DNA of 64,000 nucleotides. Source: Bacteroides sp. GTDB lineage: Bacteria > Bacteroidota > Bacteroidia > Bacteroidales > Muribaculaceae. Shown here one piece after another: positions 42,360 through 50,863 of the stretch (within the stretch, counting starts at the first letter, position 1; each line of letters opens with the position of its first letter). Location of the stretch: the NCBI GenBank assembly GCA_014802265.1, contig JAAVCP010000026.1, positions 16,198 to 80,197 on the forward strand, read 5' to 3'. The notes under the pieces are model-generated. The model saw only the letters and a list, made by a program, of their open reading frames with translations, was not told the DNA's origin and did no database searches. Made by a program: the position numbers and the translations under genes.

Positions 42360-42673
42360 ATAACAATACCCTCGTTGATTACATTTACAGTGAAGGGCGT
42401 CTTTCGGCTTTCCCAGATACTTTTGATAAGTACTAAGGGGGAAATACGTATACCCTCGTCTATCTCAATATCATATAGATGATCTACAATCTCGTCACGT
42501 CGGTCAACAAACGCATAGCCCTGATAGCTGTCAGGAAGAATAATAAGAAGGTCTATATCCGAATCCTGTGTAGCTGTATTACGAGCCTGGGAACCATAAA
42601 GAATGGTCTTGGCCTCAGGGAAAAGTCTGCGCATCATCTCCGATATCTTCTTTATAACACCACTATGCCTCAT
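42356..42673 (-). CDS. MNT-type nucleotidyltransferase (antitoxin-like)
   Basis: 105 residues. Minimal nucleotidyltransferase with KTILYGSQARNTATQDSDID (GSx10DxD) giving the two metal Asp residues. In characterised pairs the MNT protein neutralises HEPN by AMP transfer to a Tyr. The gene has its own promoter and sits between capF and capG, so the pair is an inserted cassette. Confidence 0.92.
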   Translation of the reverse strand: MRHSGVIKKISEMMRRLFPEAKTILYGSQARNTATQDSDIDLLIILPDSYQGYAFVDRRDEIVDHLYDIEIDEGIRISPLVLIKSIWESRKTPFTVNVINEGIVI

Positions 42674-42692
42674 AATATCCTGGGTTAGACTG

Positions 42693-42725
42693 CAAAGATA
42701 GCGAATGTTCCCGAAATATTACAAC
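42693..42725 (-). promoter_or_regulatory. Promoter of the MNT/HEPN pair
   Basis: TATCTTTG (-7, 42693-42700) and GTTG (-33, 42722-42725) on the minus strand, spacer 21 bp. The predicted start is about 13 nt before the MNT ATG. Confidence 0.65.
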
Positions 42726-42737
42726 ATTTGGTAAAAA

Positions 42738-43961
42738 TTATACCGGGTCAAAGAAAGTATCTGGATGGTTGGGGTGGAATATCTCATTGCAGTACATGAC
42801 GGTGACAAGATCCTCGGTGTCGGATAGGTTGATTATATTATGTGTGTAGCCCGGGAGCATGATGACGGACTGGATCTTGTCACCGGACACCTCGTATTCT
42901 AAAATTTCGTCGGTGCCCTCCCGGCGCATCTGTATGAGACCGTGACCCTTCACCACTATGAACTGCTCCCACTTGGTGTTGTGCCAGTGCTGCCCCTTGG
43001 TGATCCCGGGCTTGGAGATGTTGATGCTTACCTGACCGCAGTTTGGCGTATGTACAAGTTCCGTGAAGCTGCCTCGGTCATCACAGTTCATCTTCAGGTC
43101 GAACACGGTCTTCTCTCTGGGCAGATATGAGAGGTAGGTGGAGAATAGTCTCCTGGCGAAACTGTCCTCGGGGATCTCCGGGATCATCAGGGTCTTTGGC
43201 ATTTCGGAGAACTGATGAAGCAGATCTACAATCCCCCCCAAAGTCACATGGAAAGTTGTCGGCACGGCACAGAACCTGCCCTCTTCCCTAAGGACGGTTC
43301 TGACACCGTCAAACTCGCAGTGGTGCTCCCTCCCCTGCAGGGCGAGTATCATCTCCTCCACGAGGTCGTCAATGTAGAGCAGCTCAAGTTCAACCGACGG
43401 GTCATTGACCTGTATGGGGAGGTCATTGGCGATGTTGTGGCAGAAGGTTGCCACGGCTGAGTTGTAGTTTGGTCGGCACCACTTGCCGAAGAGGTTCGGG
43501 AAGCGGTAGACAAGCACCTTTGCCCCGGTCTCACCGGCATACCTGAAGAACAGCTCCTCGCCGGCACGCTTGCTCTCCCCATATGGGTGACCGGCATACC
43601 TGCCTGTGAGGGAAGCCTGAATTGAGCTTGACAGCATGACCGGGCATTTGTTACCATGCTTTTTGAGCGTGTCAAGGAGAGTGGAGGCAAACCCGAAGTT
43701 GCCCCTGTGGAAGTCTTCTGGGTTCTCAGGGCGGTTCACGCCAGCGAGGTTGAACACGAAGTCAGCCTCTCTGCAGTAGCGGTCAAGATCCCCGGGTGAT
43801 GAGTCGATGTCATACTCAAAGACCTCCAGCCCCCCTCCGGCTCCCCCCATAAGGGGGAGGGTCAGTGTACGGCGGTCTTTCCCGTCGCGTATGTTTCTAA
43901 GCTGGGCGCAGAGGTTCCTGCCGACGAAACCCTTCGCGCCTGTTACCAAAATCTTCATCAC
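42738..43961 (-). CDS. capF: CapF/FnlB bifunctional enzyme, with an in-frame repeat insertion
   Basis: 407 residues. The N-terminal SDR domain has KILVTGAKGFVGRNL (NAD(P) loop) and YGESK (YxxxK). The C-terminal cupin (from about residue 285) has ISKPGITKGQHWHNTKWEQF. CapF catalyses epimerisation and NADPH-dependent reduction in UDP-L-FucNAc synthesis. Residues 29-45 (DRRTLTLPLMGGAGGGL) are not present in other CapF proteins I know, where the corresponding loop is short. The DNA there is a GC-rich palindromic element. The gene overlaps capE by 4 bp. Confidence 0.94.
   Translation of the reverse strand: MMKILVTGAKGFVGRNLCAQLRNIRDGKDRRTLTLPLMGGAGGGLEVFEYDIDSSPGDLDRYCREADFVFNLAGVNRPENPEDFHRGNFGFASTLLDTLKKHGNKCPVMLSSSIQASLTGRYAGHPYGESKRAGEELFFRYAGETGAKVLVYRFPNLFGKWCRPNYNSAVATFCHNIANDLPIQVNDPSVELELLYIDDLVEEMILALQGREHHCEFDGVRTVLREEGRFCAVPTTFHVTLGGIVDLLHQFSEMPKTLMIPEIPEDSFARRLFSTYLSYLPREKTVFDLKMNCDDRGSFTELVHTPNCGQVSINISKPGITKGQHWHNTKWEQFIVVKGHGLIQMRREGTDEILEYEVSGDKIQSVIMLPGYTHNIINLSDTEDLVTVMYCNEIFHPNHPDTFFDPV
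43827..43877. repeat. GC-rich palindromic element inside capF
   Basis: A 51-bp in-frame segment with CTCCCCC (43841-43847) facing GGGGGAG (43853-43859). It encodes a TLPLMGGAGGG-type peptide, a sort seen repeatedly in unrelated Bacteroidetes proteins where short palindromic repeats have inserted in frame. Confidence 0.6.
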
Positions 43962-45031
43962 TCGCTGCGTATTTCGCGTTTGGTGTCAGCCTCAATCATT
44001 CCGAGGTCAGCCTGAATGAAGCGGAGGCGCATCAGCTGCTCCTTCATGCCCTCAACGTCCAGGCGTTGTGTGTTATGGCTGTGGTAGTCCTCGATCTTGC
44101 TCACCTCCTCACTGCCCTCGGTGAAGAACTTGTCATAGTTGAGGTCACGCGTGTCGCACGGTATGCGGTAGTAGTTCCCCATGTCGATTGCCTTTGCCAT
44201 CTCCTCGCGCGTAACGAGGGTCTCATACAGTTTCTCCCCGTGGCGTGTGCCTATGACCTTAACCTCTGTCTCGCCATACTTGGGATTAACTTTGGCATAG
44301 ATCTCCTTGAGTGCCTCGGCAAGGATTGAAAGCGTGGCTGCGGGTGCCTTCTGCACGAACAGATCACCGTTGTGACCGTGTGTGAACGCATATATCACAA
44401 GGTCAACCGCGTCATCGAGGGTCATCATGAAGCGTGTCATCTCGGGGTCAGTAATGGTGATCGGCTTGCCGTCCATCATCTGCTCGACCCAGAGGGGGAT
44501 TACGGAGCCGCGGCTTGCCATGACGTTTCCATATCGTGTGCAGCAGATGGTGGTTGGCGCACCCTCACCTAACTCACGTCCCTTGGCTATTGCTACTTTC
44601 TCCATAAGTGCCTTTGAGATACCCATTGCATTGATAGGATATGCAGCCTTGTCGGTTGACAGCACCACAACATTCTTCACTCCATGCTCAATGGCAGAGA
44701 GGAGGACATTGTTGGTGCCCTCAACGTTGGTGCGGGTTGCTTCCATTGGGAAGAACTCGCAGCTGGGAACCTGCTTGAGGGCAGCGGCGGAGAATACATA
44801 GTCAACACCCTTCATTGCGATGTCGACAGACTGCTTATTGCGAACATCACCGATGAAGTACTTCACTTTCGGATTCTGAAGCCGGTGGCGCATGTCATCC
44901 TGTTTTTTCTCGTCACGGCTGAGAATACGGATTTCCTTAATATCCGAGTCCAGAAAACGGCGTAAAACCGCATTGCCAAATGACCCAGTGCCTCCGGTAA
45001 TAAGGAGGACCTTATCTTTGAATACGGACAT
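43958..45031 (-). CDS. capE: UDP-GlcNAc 4,6-dehydratase/5-epimerase CapE/FnlA
   Basis: 357 residues. Extended SDR: KVLLITGGTGSFGNAVLRRF (NAD loop), DYVFSAAALKQVPSCEFFP, the active-site MGISKALMEK (Met instead of Tyr, as in FlaA1/CapE-type enzymes), and TRYGNVMASRGSVIPLW. It converts UDP-GlcNAc to the L-talo/L-arabino 4-keto sugar on the way to UDP-L-FucNAc. It is the first of the capEF(-MNT/HEPN-)G group and the point where the DNA becomes GC-richer than the genes to the right. Confidence 0.94.
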   Translation of the reverse strand: MSVFKDKVLLITGGTGSFGNAVLRRFLDSDIKEIRILSRDEKKQDDMRHRLQNPKVKYFIGDVRNKQSVDIAMKGVDYVFSAAALKQVPSCEFFPMEATRTNVEGTNNVLLSAIEHGVKNVVVLSTDKAAYPINAMGISKALMEKVAIAKGRELGEGAPTTICCTRYGNVMASRGSVIPLWVEQMMDGKPITITDPEMTRFMMTLDDAVDLVIYAFTHGHNGDLFVQKAPAATLSILAEALKEIYAKVNPKYGETEVKVIGTRHGEKLYETLVTREEMAKAIDMGNYYRIPCDTRDLNYDKFFTEGSEEVSKIEDYHSHNTQRLDVEGMKEQLMRLRFIQADLGMIEADTKREIRSE

Positions 45032-45057
45032 TTATATAAATTTTATTGTTTTTAATC

Positions 45058-46194
45058 TCAATATAGTTGAACGAAGTCTGGTTTTTGTGACTGAGTTAAG
45101 ATCCAATCATATACAGATTTATTTCTTTGTGCAACTGCTAAATAATTGACAGTGGTATTGATGTAGACACTACCTTTTTGCCCCATTTGAAAAAGAGTGT
45201 CCATACCCTTATTTATAGCGTTAGATATAGTAAGTCGTAAATTCTCTACACCTAAATCAATGCACCAACCCAAATTATATTTATTTAGATCCTGCCAGGG
45301 AGTGGCAGTTGTGGTAATAACAGGTAATCCGCAACTCATTGCTTCGGCAATGACCATACCAAAATTTTCACTGTAAGATGGCAATATAAAAATAGCGGAT
45401 TGGTAATACAAATTTCTTTTTTCTTTGCCAAAAATTGGTGGTATGATTCTGACACTGTTACTCAGTCCCTTTTCTTCAATCATTTTCACTAATTTTGAAA
45501 TATAGGTTTTCTCACCGTTCCCTGCAATAACCAAATTCCAATCAGGATATTTAGCAGATATATCTCCCCATGCAGTAATTAATACTTCCAATCCTTTTTT
45601 TTCATGAATACGAGATATGAAACAAACCTGTTGTTTTACATCAGGTTTACTAAAAGGCTTTCTACATGTATATTCGTTAATGTCAATACCGTTAGGAATT
45701 ATTGCGATTGGAGCTTTGATATTCAGATTTCTGATATTTTCAGCCTCCATATCAGAGGTTGCCAAAATACAAGTTGCATGTTGTAAATCCCCTTTTTGAT
45801 ATAACATAAGTGCAAGTTTCTTCTTTAGCCTCTTTTGTTTTAAACACCATGGCTCAAGACACCCACGAGGGGTCATCATATAAGGAATATTATTTTTACG
45901 TGCGATAGCAGCAACTTTATGATATAATGGATGCCATAAATTTTGACAATGAATTAAATCATATCCTTCTTGCATTATTTTTTCCTCTAACATTTTATGT
46001 GAAATATTATTAGGGATTGTTTCTAGCTTTACTTTAGAATTTGATAAGATATGGGTATTCATTTCCTTTGACTTGCAAGTTATAAGCGTAGTATCCACAC
46101 CTATTTCTGAAAGGCCCTTAGCTAATAATGGAACACTTCTTGATGGACCTCCTGATGTTTTATCTAATGTTGTTATGAAGAGGCAGATTTTCAT
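45058..46194 (-). CDS. Glycosyltransferase family 4
   Basis: The start at 46194 (MKICLFITTLDKTSGGPSRS) is the usual GT4 beginning; an ATG at 46230 would add 12 hydrophobic residues. GT-B domains with YMMTPRGCLEPWC, NGIDINEYTC, VCFISRIHEKKGLEVLITAW, LVIAGNGEKTYI and the donor motif SYSENFGMVIAEAMSCGLPV (E-x7-E). It adds one sugar of the repeat unit, identity unknown. The start overlaps the end of the wzy-like gene by 35 bp. Confidence 0.92.
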   Translation of the reverse strand: MKICLFITTLDKTSGGPSRSVPLLAKGLSEIGVDTTLITCKSKEMNTHILSNSKVKLETIPNNISHKMLEEKIMQEGYDLIHCQNLWHPLYHKVAAIARKNNIPYMMTPRGCLEPWCLKQKRLKKKLALMLYQKGDLQHATCILATSDMEAENIRNLNIKAPIAIIPNGIDINEYTCRKPFSKPDVKQQVCFISRIHEKKGLEVLITAWGDISAKYPDWNLVIAGNGEKTYISKLVKMIEEKGLSNSVRIIPPIFGKEKRNLYYQSAIFILPSYSENFGMVIAEAMSCGLPVITTTATPWQDLNKYNLGWCIDLGVENLRLTISNAINKGMDTLFQMGQKGSVYINTTVNYLAVAQRNKSVYDWILTQSQKPDFVQLY

Positions 46195-47401
46195 AATTAA
46201 TAAACTTATTTTTATAAGGTATAGCTGCATAATATGCAGAAATTAATAATATTATTAGAAGATATTTTTGTTCTCCAATTGCAATGTTAATAGTGAATCC
46301 AACAAACATTGGGATGATTGTCAGATATTGAATAAACTTTTGACCTCTCTTCTTTCCAAACATTATATACATAAAAAATATATATACCGGTAATCCATAC
46401 ATACAAATCAAATATATATGACCGATTTCTGTAACAAATCCTTCCTGACCTGAGCCCACGATTAAGAACAATGGCTGAATTTCCTTAAGTCCATGTATAA
46501 AATCGGCCATACGTCCTCCTCCACCAGCAATACCTTGGTTTCCATAAATTGAATGTCGTCGCTCAATACCTGTGGAATATATCTCTTGAAAGTAGTCAAG
46601 ATTAGTATATATAAACAATATAATACCTATGATTGCAATAATTCCCAAAATAATTGAAGTTTTACTATTATTCAGAGAATTTGTAAAAAATACAATATAT
46701 GATACTAGAACAAAAGCTACACCTAATCCTCCAAAGCTCATGGTACATAGTAGTATAAAACTAAGACATACTAATAAAATATATTTATAAATTACTTCTT
46801 TTTTCTCTTCAACTAAATAAAAAAGAACTAGACTGGTAGCGGCATAAGCAACATTATTTGGATCAGCCCATAAGAAATTGTACCTAAATACTAATAGTTC
46901 TTTATTAAGCCATCTATTAATTTGGGGATCAAATGGACACAAGATTTGTTTAATATATATGAATAAATCTCGGTTAAAACTATAAATAATAGCAAATATA
47001 GTAATATAAATAACTCCCCAAAAAATAATACTGTTTATTTTTCTATCATATTTAGAAAAAAAATATAAGAAAAAGAAAAAATACCAAAATGAGAAAATAT
47101 ATTGAAAAAATCTTTTTATAGATGTACTAAAAGTAGTATGATAAGAAGATCCTTCAAAACCCAGTAAACTAAATAGAGTACTAAATATCATTAGAACAAT
47201 AATTATACTAAAGAAATGTCTTTCTTTCTCAAATTTTGTTCTTTCCCATCGAATATAGTACCAGTATATAAGGATAGGCAGAGAGAGACTTATTGAAAAC
47301 AGAGGAAATAAAGGAATAAAAAAGATATCAAGAATCATGAAATTAAAACATCTTCTATCTAATTTATCCTCTTTTATAGAAGGCTGGAACAGTCCTATCA
47401 T
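46160..47401 (-). CDS. wzy: Wzy-like O-antigen/capsule polymerase
   Basis: 413 residues with about eleven membrane helices and one larger outside loop (residues about 285-310) containing GIERRHSIYGNQGIAGGGGR. Sequence outside the helices is poorly conserved, as is normal for Wzy proteins, so the call rests on topology, size and being the only multi-helix protein of the locus besides Wzx. It would polymerise lipid-linked repeat units on the periplasmic face. Strongly AT-rich codon use. Confidence 0.75.
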   Translation of the reverse strand: MIGLFQPSIKEDKLDRRCFNFMILDIFFIPLFPLFSISLSLPILIYWYYIRWERTKFEKERHFFSIIIVLMIFSTLFSLLGFEGSSYHTTFSTSIKRFFQYIFSFWYFFFFLYFFSKYDRKINSIIFWGVIYITIFAIIYSFNRDLFIYIKQILCPFDPQINRWLNKELLVFRYNFLWADPNNVAYAATSLVLFYLVEEKKEVIYKYILLVCLSFILLCTMSFGGLGVAFVLVSYIVFFTNSLNNSKTSIILGIIAIIGIILFIYTNLDYFQEIYSTGIERRHSIYGNQGIAGGGGRMADFIHGLKEIQPLFLIVGSGQEGFVTEIGHIYLICMYGLPVYIFFMYIMFGKKRGQKFIQYLTIIPMFVGFTINIAIGEQKYLLIILLISAYYAAIPYKNKFINYENLPLHNNIR

Positions 47402-47425
47402 ACTATATTTCCTTGGATGAAAAAT

Positions 47426-48058
47426 TTACAGTAACATTTTAAGAGGAAGAAATCCTTCCGCATATTCAACCTTATTTGCATATCCCCAAATATGATTACG
47501 TTCAATTACAGTCTCGAAAAGTTTATTAAAACGATTATGGTCGCCTTCATAACATGCCAGTGCTGATAGCTTTTTATCTATGAAGTCTGAAATATCAATA
47601 AAAGTAGTAGGGTTTAGTTGTTGCTGTAAGATATATCCATTTGAATGATACATCAACACATTTCTGCAATGCCTTGATGCTGTTTTACAGATCCGAGATG
47701 CTTCTACGTGATCCTGATTCATGTCATCATAATAATGCATAAATACTGTATCGATATTTAAATCGAAAATTATACGTTCAACTCGTTGCATAATATCTGT
47801 GTTATAAAAAAGCTCACAACATTGAATAGGTTTAAATTCAACGATCTCTCTTATTCCAAGAATAGCAGATGCTTTTGCACTTTGTATTATACTTGAGATT
47901 GCATCCACATGGATGTTCATCTGATTAAAATTCGTTTCATTATTTGTAAGAGTCAGTTTATAAACTTTTTTACCCTGACTTACAAGTTTTGCAGCTGTAC
48001 CGCCACAACCAAGTTCGGCATCATCGTAATGCGCACCTATAATTAAAATATTATTCAT
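47426..48058 (-). CDS. PIG-L family deacetylase
   Basis: 210 residues. The metal-binding motif near the start is IIGAHYDDAELGCGGT (AHxDDxE). TDTVFMHYYDDMNQDHVEAS carries the later His ligands. LmbE/PIG-L proteins remove N-acetyl groups from GlcNAc-type sugars; here probably a lipid-linked or nucleotide sugar of this locus. It lies between the wzy-like gene and a broken acetyltransferase gene. Confidence 0.93.
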   Translation of the reverse strand: MNNILIIGAHYDDAELGCGGTAAKLVSQGKKVYKLTLTNNETNFNQMNIHVDAISSIIQSAKASAILGIREIVEFKPIQCCELFYNTDIMQRVERIIFDLNIDTVFMHYYDDMNQDHVEASRICKTASRHCRNVLMYHSNGYILQQQLNPTTFIDISDFIDKKLSALACYEGDHNRFNKLFETVIERNHIWGYANKVEYAEGFLPLKMLL

Positions 48059-48060
48059 TG

Positions 48061-48529
48061 GATATAACTTTAGTTGTTCTTATTATTTTCGCGGGTATTT
48101 CAGCAACTACCTGATATAGAGCAATATTTTTAGTAACTACTGAATTAACTCCGGCGCACACTTTCTTCTCCCAATTTTACATTGCCAAATATCTTTGCCC
48201 CATATAGACGGTGACATTATCTTCAACCCATGGCTTTTTATTATCAGTTGAAACCCCAAGGGTGACTAACCACCATACTCTATATACAAACCACCTTATA
48301 TAGGCGTATTGGTATTCAAGTACACTCCATACTTAACCTCATGATGTTTGAATATTAAATATGCTATTGAACCTAAATTATATTTCAGAAGATTATTCCT
48401 TTTTAAATAACAAACGATGCAATACCAAAAGGCTACACGGAATAGAGGTCTGTTAGTATAAGATACAAATTTCCCTTCCTCATATCTATAGGCATCATTA
48501 TTAATAAGTTGTATAAGTTTCATGAGCAA
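48061..48529 (-). pseudogene. Degraded serine O-acetyltransferase-like gene
   Basis: The first 77 codons (48296-48529) read as the N-terminus of a polysaccharide-locus serine acetyltransferase (LIQLINNDAYRYEEGKFVSY, NLLKYNLGSIAYLIFKHHEV, VYLNTNTPI) and stop at TAA where relatives have GGGLYI. After the stop the sequence continues as GGLYIEYGG, then in another frame TLGVSTDNKKPWVEDNVTVY and, further on, CAGVNSVVTKNIALYQVVAE and IPAKIIRTTK, the hexapeptide end of the same family. At least two stops and two frame changes are present, so the gene is inactive. Confidence 0.85.
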
Positions 48530-49674
48530 ATAAGTTCTTTAAGTTCTCGTTTTAGCCTGTTATCACAATCTTCTAAAATATGGATAGTATCAATCTTGCC
48601 TTTTGTCCTTGCGGTTTTAATTCCGTTTGCAATATCTTGTGGCGTATTTCCGCTATAAAAAGTTATTGCATCTGAGACCTCACATTCTTTTATAGCTTTA
48701 GCTTCAGAGCAAAGAACTGGAATACCTACGGCCATATAAGATATAATTTTTGAAGGGAATTGAGTCATGGTAAATTGGAGCTCAGGATTTAAGGTACAAA
48801 CTCCCAAGTTAATGTGGGAAAGATAATTAGTATATTCTCTGCCTCTACGAACACCATCAAATGATATTTTGCATTTCGTATGACTTTTTAATTTATTTAT
48901 CTCTTCATAGACTTGATTAATTTCTCCTTTAGATCCAAAACCTAATATGTGAATATAATATTCCTCGTCCAGAAAAGCAGCTGCTTTTATAACATCCAAA
49001 CATCCTTTTTTAGGATCTAATATCCCAGTGTATGCAACATGATATAGTGATGGATCAAATACAATAGGTTCCTTTGAACAATCTGAAAAATATTTTGTTC
49101 CTAAATCCTTATATGAACCATGAATAACTAAATATGGTTTATTTTTTTTATTAACAACAGAATTTAATAATTTTGTTGGATATATATATTTATTCCCATA
49201 TCTTAAAATCCAACGCTCTATTTTAGAGAGCCATTTTTTACCAAAAATATCTCCGTATATTTCCTCGCATTCATTTATCAGACATACTCCTTTAAGTCTG
49301 AGTAATAAATTAATCCACATGGTACCGTAGGAGTGATATACGATGACTGTGTCTTTGGCTTTTATATGAGTGAGAATATAATAGACTATTGCCGTATTCA
49401 TCACCATTATATTTAAAAGCTTAAGAAGTCTGCCTCCTCTCCAAGTTGTTGGAAATAATTTAACAGTATTATTACCCCATGACCATAATTTACCTGAATA
49501 ACATCTTTTATTCAGGGTATGACTTGTAGAAACGATATTGACTTTATATCCCAGTTGGTTTAATACATAGACTATATAGTTAATCTTGTTTGCTGAAGAT
49601 AATATATTTACACGATTTTCATCTTTATTTGCCTCAATATCAAAAGATGTTATATAATATATTTGTTTACTCAT
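48520..49674 (-). CDS. Glycosyltransferase, GT-B fold
   Basis: 384 residues. A GT4-like donor half: YHVAYTGILDPKKGCLDVIK, YYIHILGFGSKGEI, and TQFPSKIISYMAVGIPVLCS (replaces the E-x7-E motif). The N-terminal half is unusual (YNTAIVYYILTHIKAKDTVI-like helices with ICLINECEEIYGDIFG). It overlaps the broken acetyltransferase gene by 10 bp and the next gene by 8 bp. The sugar is unknown. Confidence 0.85.
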   Translation of the reverse strand: MSKQIYYITSFDIEANKDENRVNILSSANKINYIVYVLNQLGYKVNIVSTSHTLNKRCYSGKLWSWGNNTVKLFPTTWRGGRLLKLLNIMVMNTAIVYYILTHIKAKDTVIVYHSYGTMWINLLLRLKGVCLINECEEIYGDIFGKKWLSKIERWILRYGNKYIYPTKLLNSVVNKKNKPYLVIHGSYKDLGTKYFSDCSKEPIVFDPSLYHVAYTGILDPKKGCLDVIKAAAFLDEEYYIHILGFGSKGEINQVYEEINKLKSHTKCKISFDGVRRGREYTNYLSHINLGVCTLNPELQFTMTQFPSKIISYMAVGIPVLCSEAKAIKECEVSDAITFYSGNTPQDIANGIKTARTKGKIDTIHILEDCDNRLKRELKELICS

Positions 49675-50863
49675 TATCTAAAATTTCAATAATAGATTGG
49701 TATATACGTTCACAATTATTAGTATCAATAAATTTATAAGCATTTTTTATAGCATTACGACGAACATCTTTATAACTATCCATTATAAAACTTTCATGAA
49801 TCTTATCCTTAAGATCGTGAAGGTTGTATACTATCGGACCTGCAACAAATTTATCTAAGGCATTTAATTTAAAAAACTCATCTTCAAAAGTATCTCTATC
49901 ATACATAAAATGAATAATTGGACGGTCAAAAAGAAGATAATCAGAAGAAATAGATGAGTAATCAGAAATTAGCATATCAAAATAATGCATATACTCATTA
50001 AAATCTGTAGTTTCCTTTATCAGTTCATCTGTAATGAGAACTATATTACTATACTTCTTAAAATTATTTATATATTTAAATAACTCAAGAGGATGTGGCT
50101 TAAAGAATAATATATAATTATTCTTTTTTAAAAATATATTCAATTCAACCCAGGAATCCTCATTGAGATATACAGTAGTATTTTGTGCGAAATTCCTGTG
50201 CGTGGGTGTATAAGCTATAAATTTAATGGACTTAAATTTTTCTTTAATATTTTCAAAATATTCTATTTTTCTATTAGCAAGCAGAACATCTGTACGTGGA
50301 GATCCTGTAATACGAATAAGTTTTGGGTTACATTCGAAAAGTTCCGGATAACGATGGTAATAGTAATCAGATCCAACCATCCAATATGATTTTGAATGAT
50401 TATCTGCATATATTTTTACTAAGGCTTTTTTTAAACCATGCATACCACCATATACATAGGCTTCCTTTATACCTCCCGCACCATGAAAAAGCTGAATAAC
50501 TTTAGTTCTTCCTACCCTATAGGTTCCTGTGTCTTCATTGCTCTCAGTCTGTATATTTACACCAGCTCTGGCAACCAGTAATTTTGATGTAAAAGATTTA
50601 TATAATACAACAGGATATCCTAAATTTTTAACATAATTATATATGGAATCATTTTTTGCGATCCAAACTGCATTTATATTTTTCTTATTTTTACAAACGT
50701 ATTCAAATAAGACTTTAGAATTATCTGAATAATTTCTACCTTTCCAACTTCCAAATACCCATAAGTCTTTTCTTTTGGGTATTGGAAAAGTAATAGAATA
50801 ATATGCAAGTGCTGAAATCGTTTTATATAATGCCCTAAATATTTTCCCAATTTTCTTAATCAT
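49667..50863 (-). CDS. CDP-glycerol glycerophosphotransferase family protein
   Basis: 398 residues. PF04464-type (TagB/TagF-like): LWVFGSWKGRNYSDNSKVLF, GRTKVIQLFHGAGGIKEAYV, ITGSPRTDVLLANRK, FIAYTPTHRNFA, LFFKPHPLELF and MLISDYSSISSDYLLFDRPI. Such enzymes add glycerol- or ribitol-phosphate (or a similar polyol-phosphate) to a growing chain. With the cytidylyltransferase fusion upstream it suggests a phosphodiester-linked polyol in this polymer. It overlaps the flippase gene by 4 bp. Confidence 0.93.
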   Translation of the reverse strand: MIKKIGKIFRALYKTISALAYYSITFPIPKRKDLWVFGSWKGRNYSDNSKVLFEYVCKNKKNINAVWIAKNDSIYNYVKNLGYPVVLYKSFTSKLLVARAGVNIQTESNEDTGTYRVGRTKVIQLFHGAGGIKEAYVYGGMHGLKKALVKIYADNHSKSYWMVGSDYYYHRYPELFECNPKLIRITGSPRTDVLLANRKIEYFENIKEKFKSIKFIAYTPTHRNFAQNTTVYLNEDSWVELNIFLKKNNYILFFKPHPLELFKYINNFKKYSNIVLITDELIKETTDFNEYMHYFDMLISDYSSISSDYLLFDRPIIHFMYDRDTFEDEFFKLNALDKFVAGPIVYNLHDLKDKIHESFIMDSYKDVRRNAIKNAYKFIDTNNCERIYQSIIEILDNE

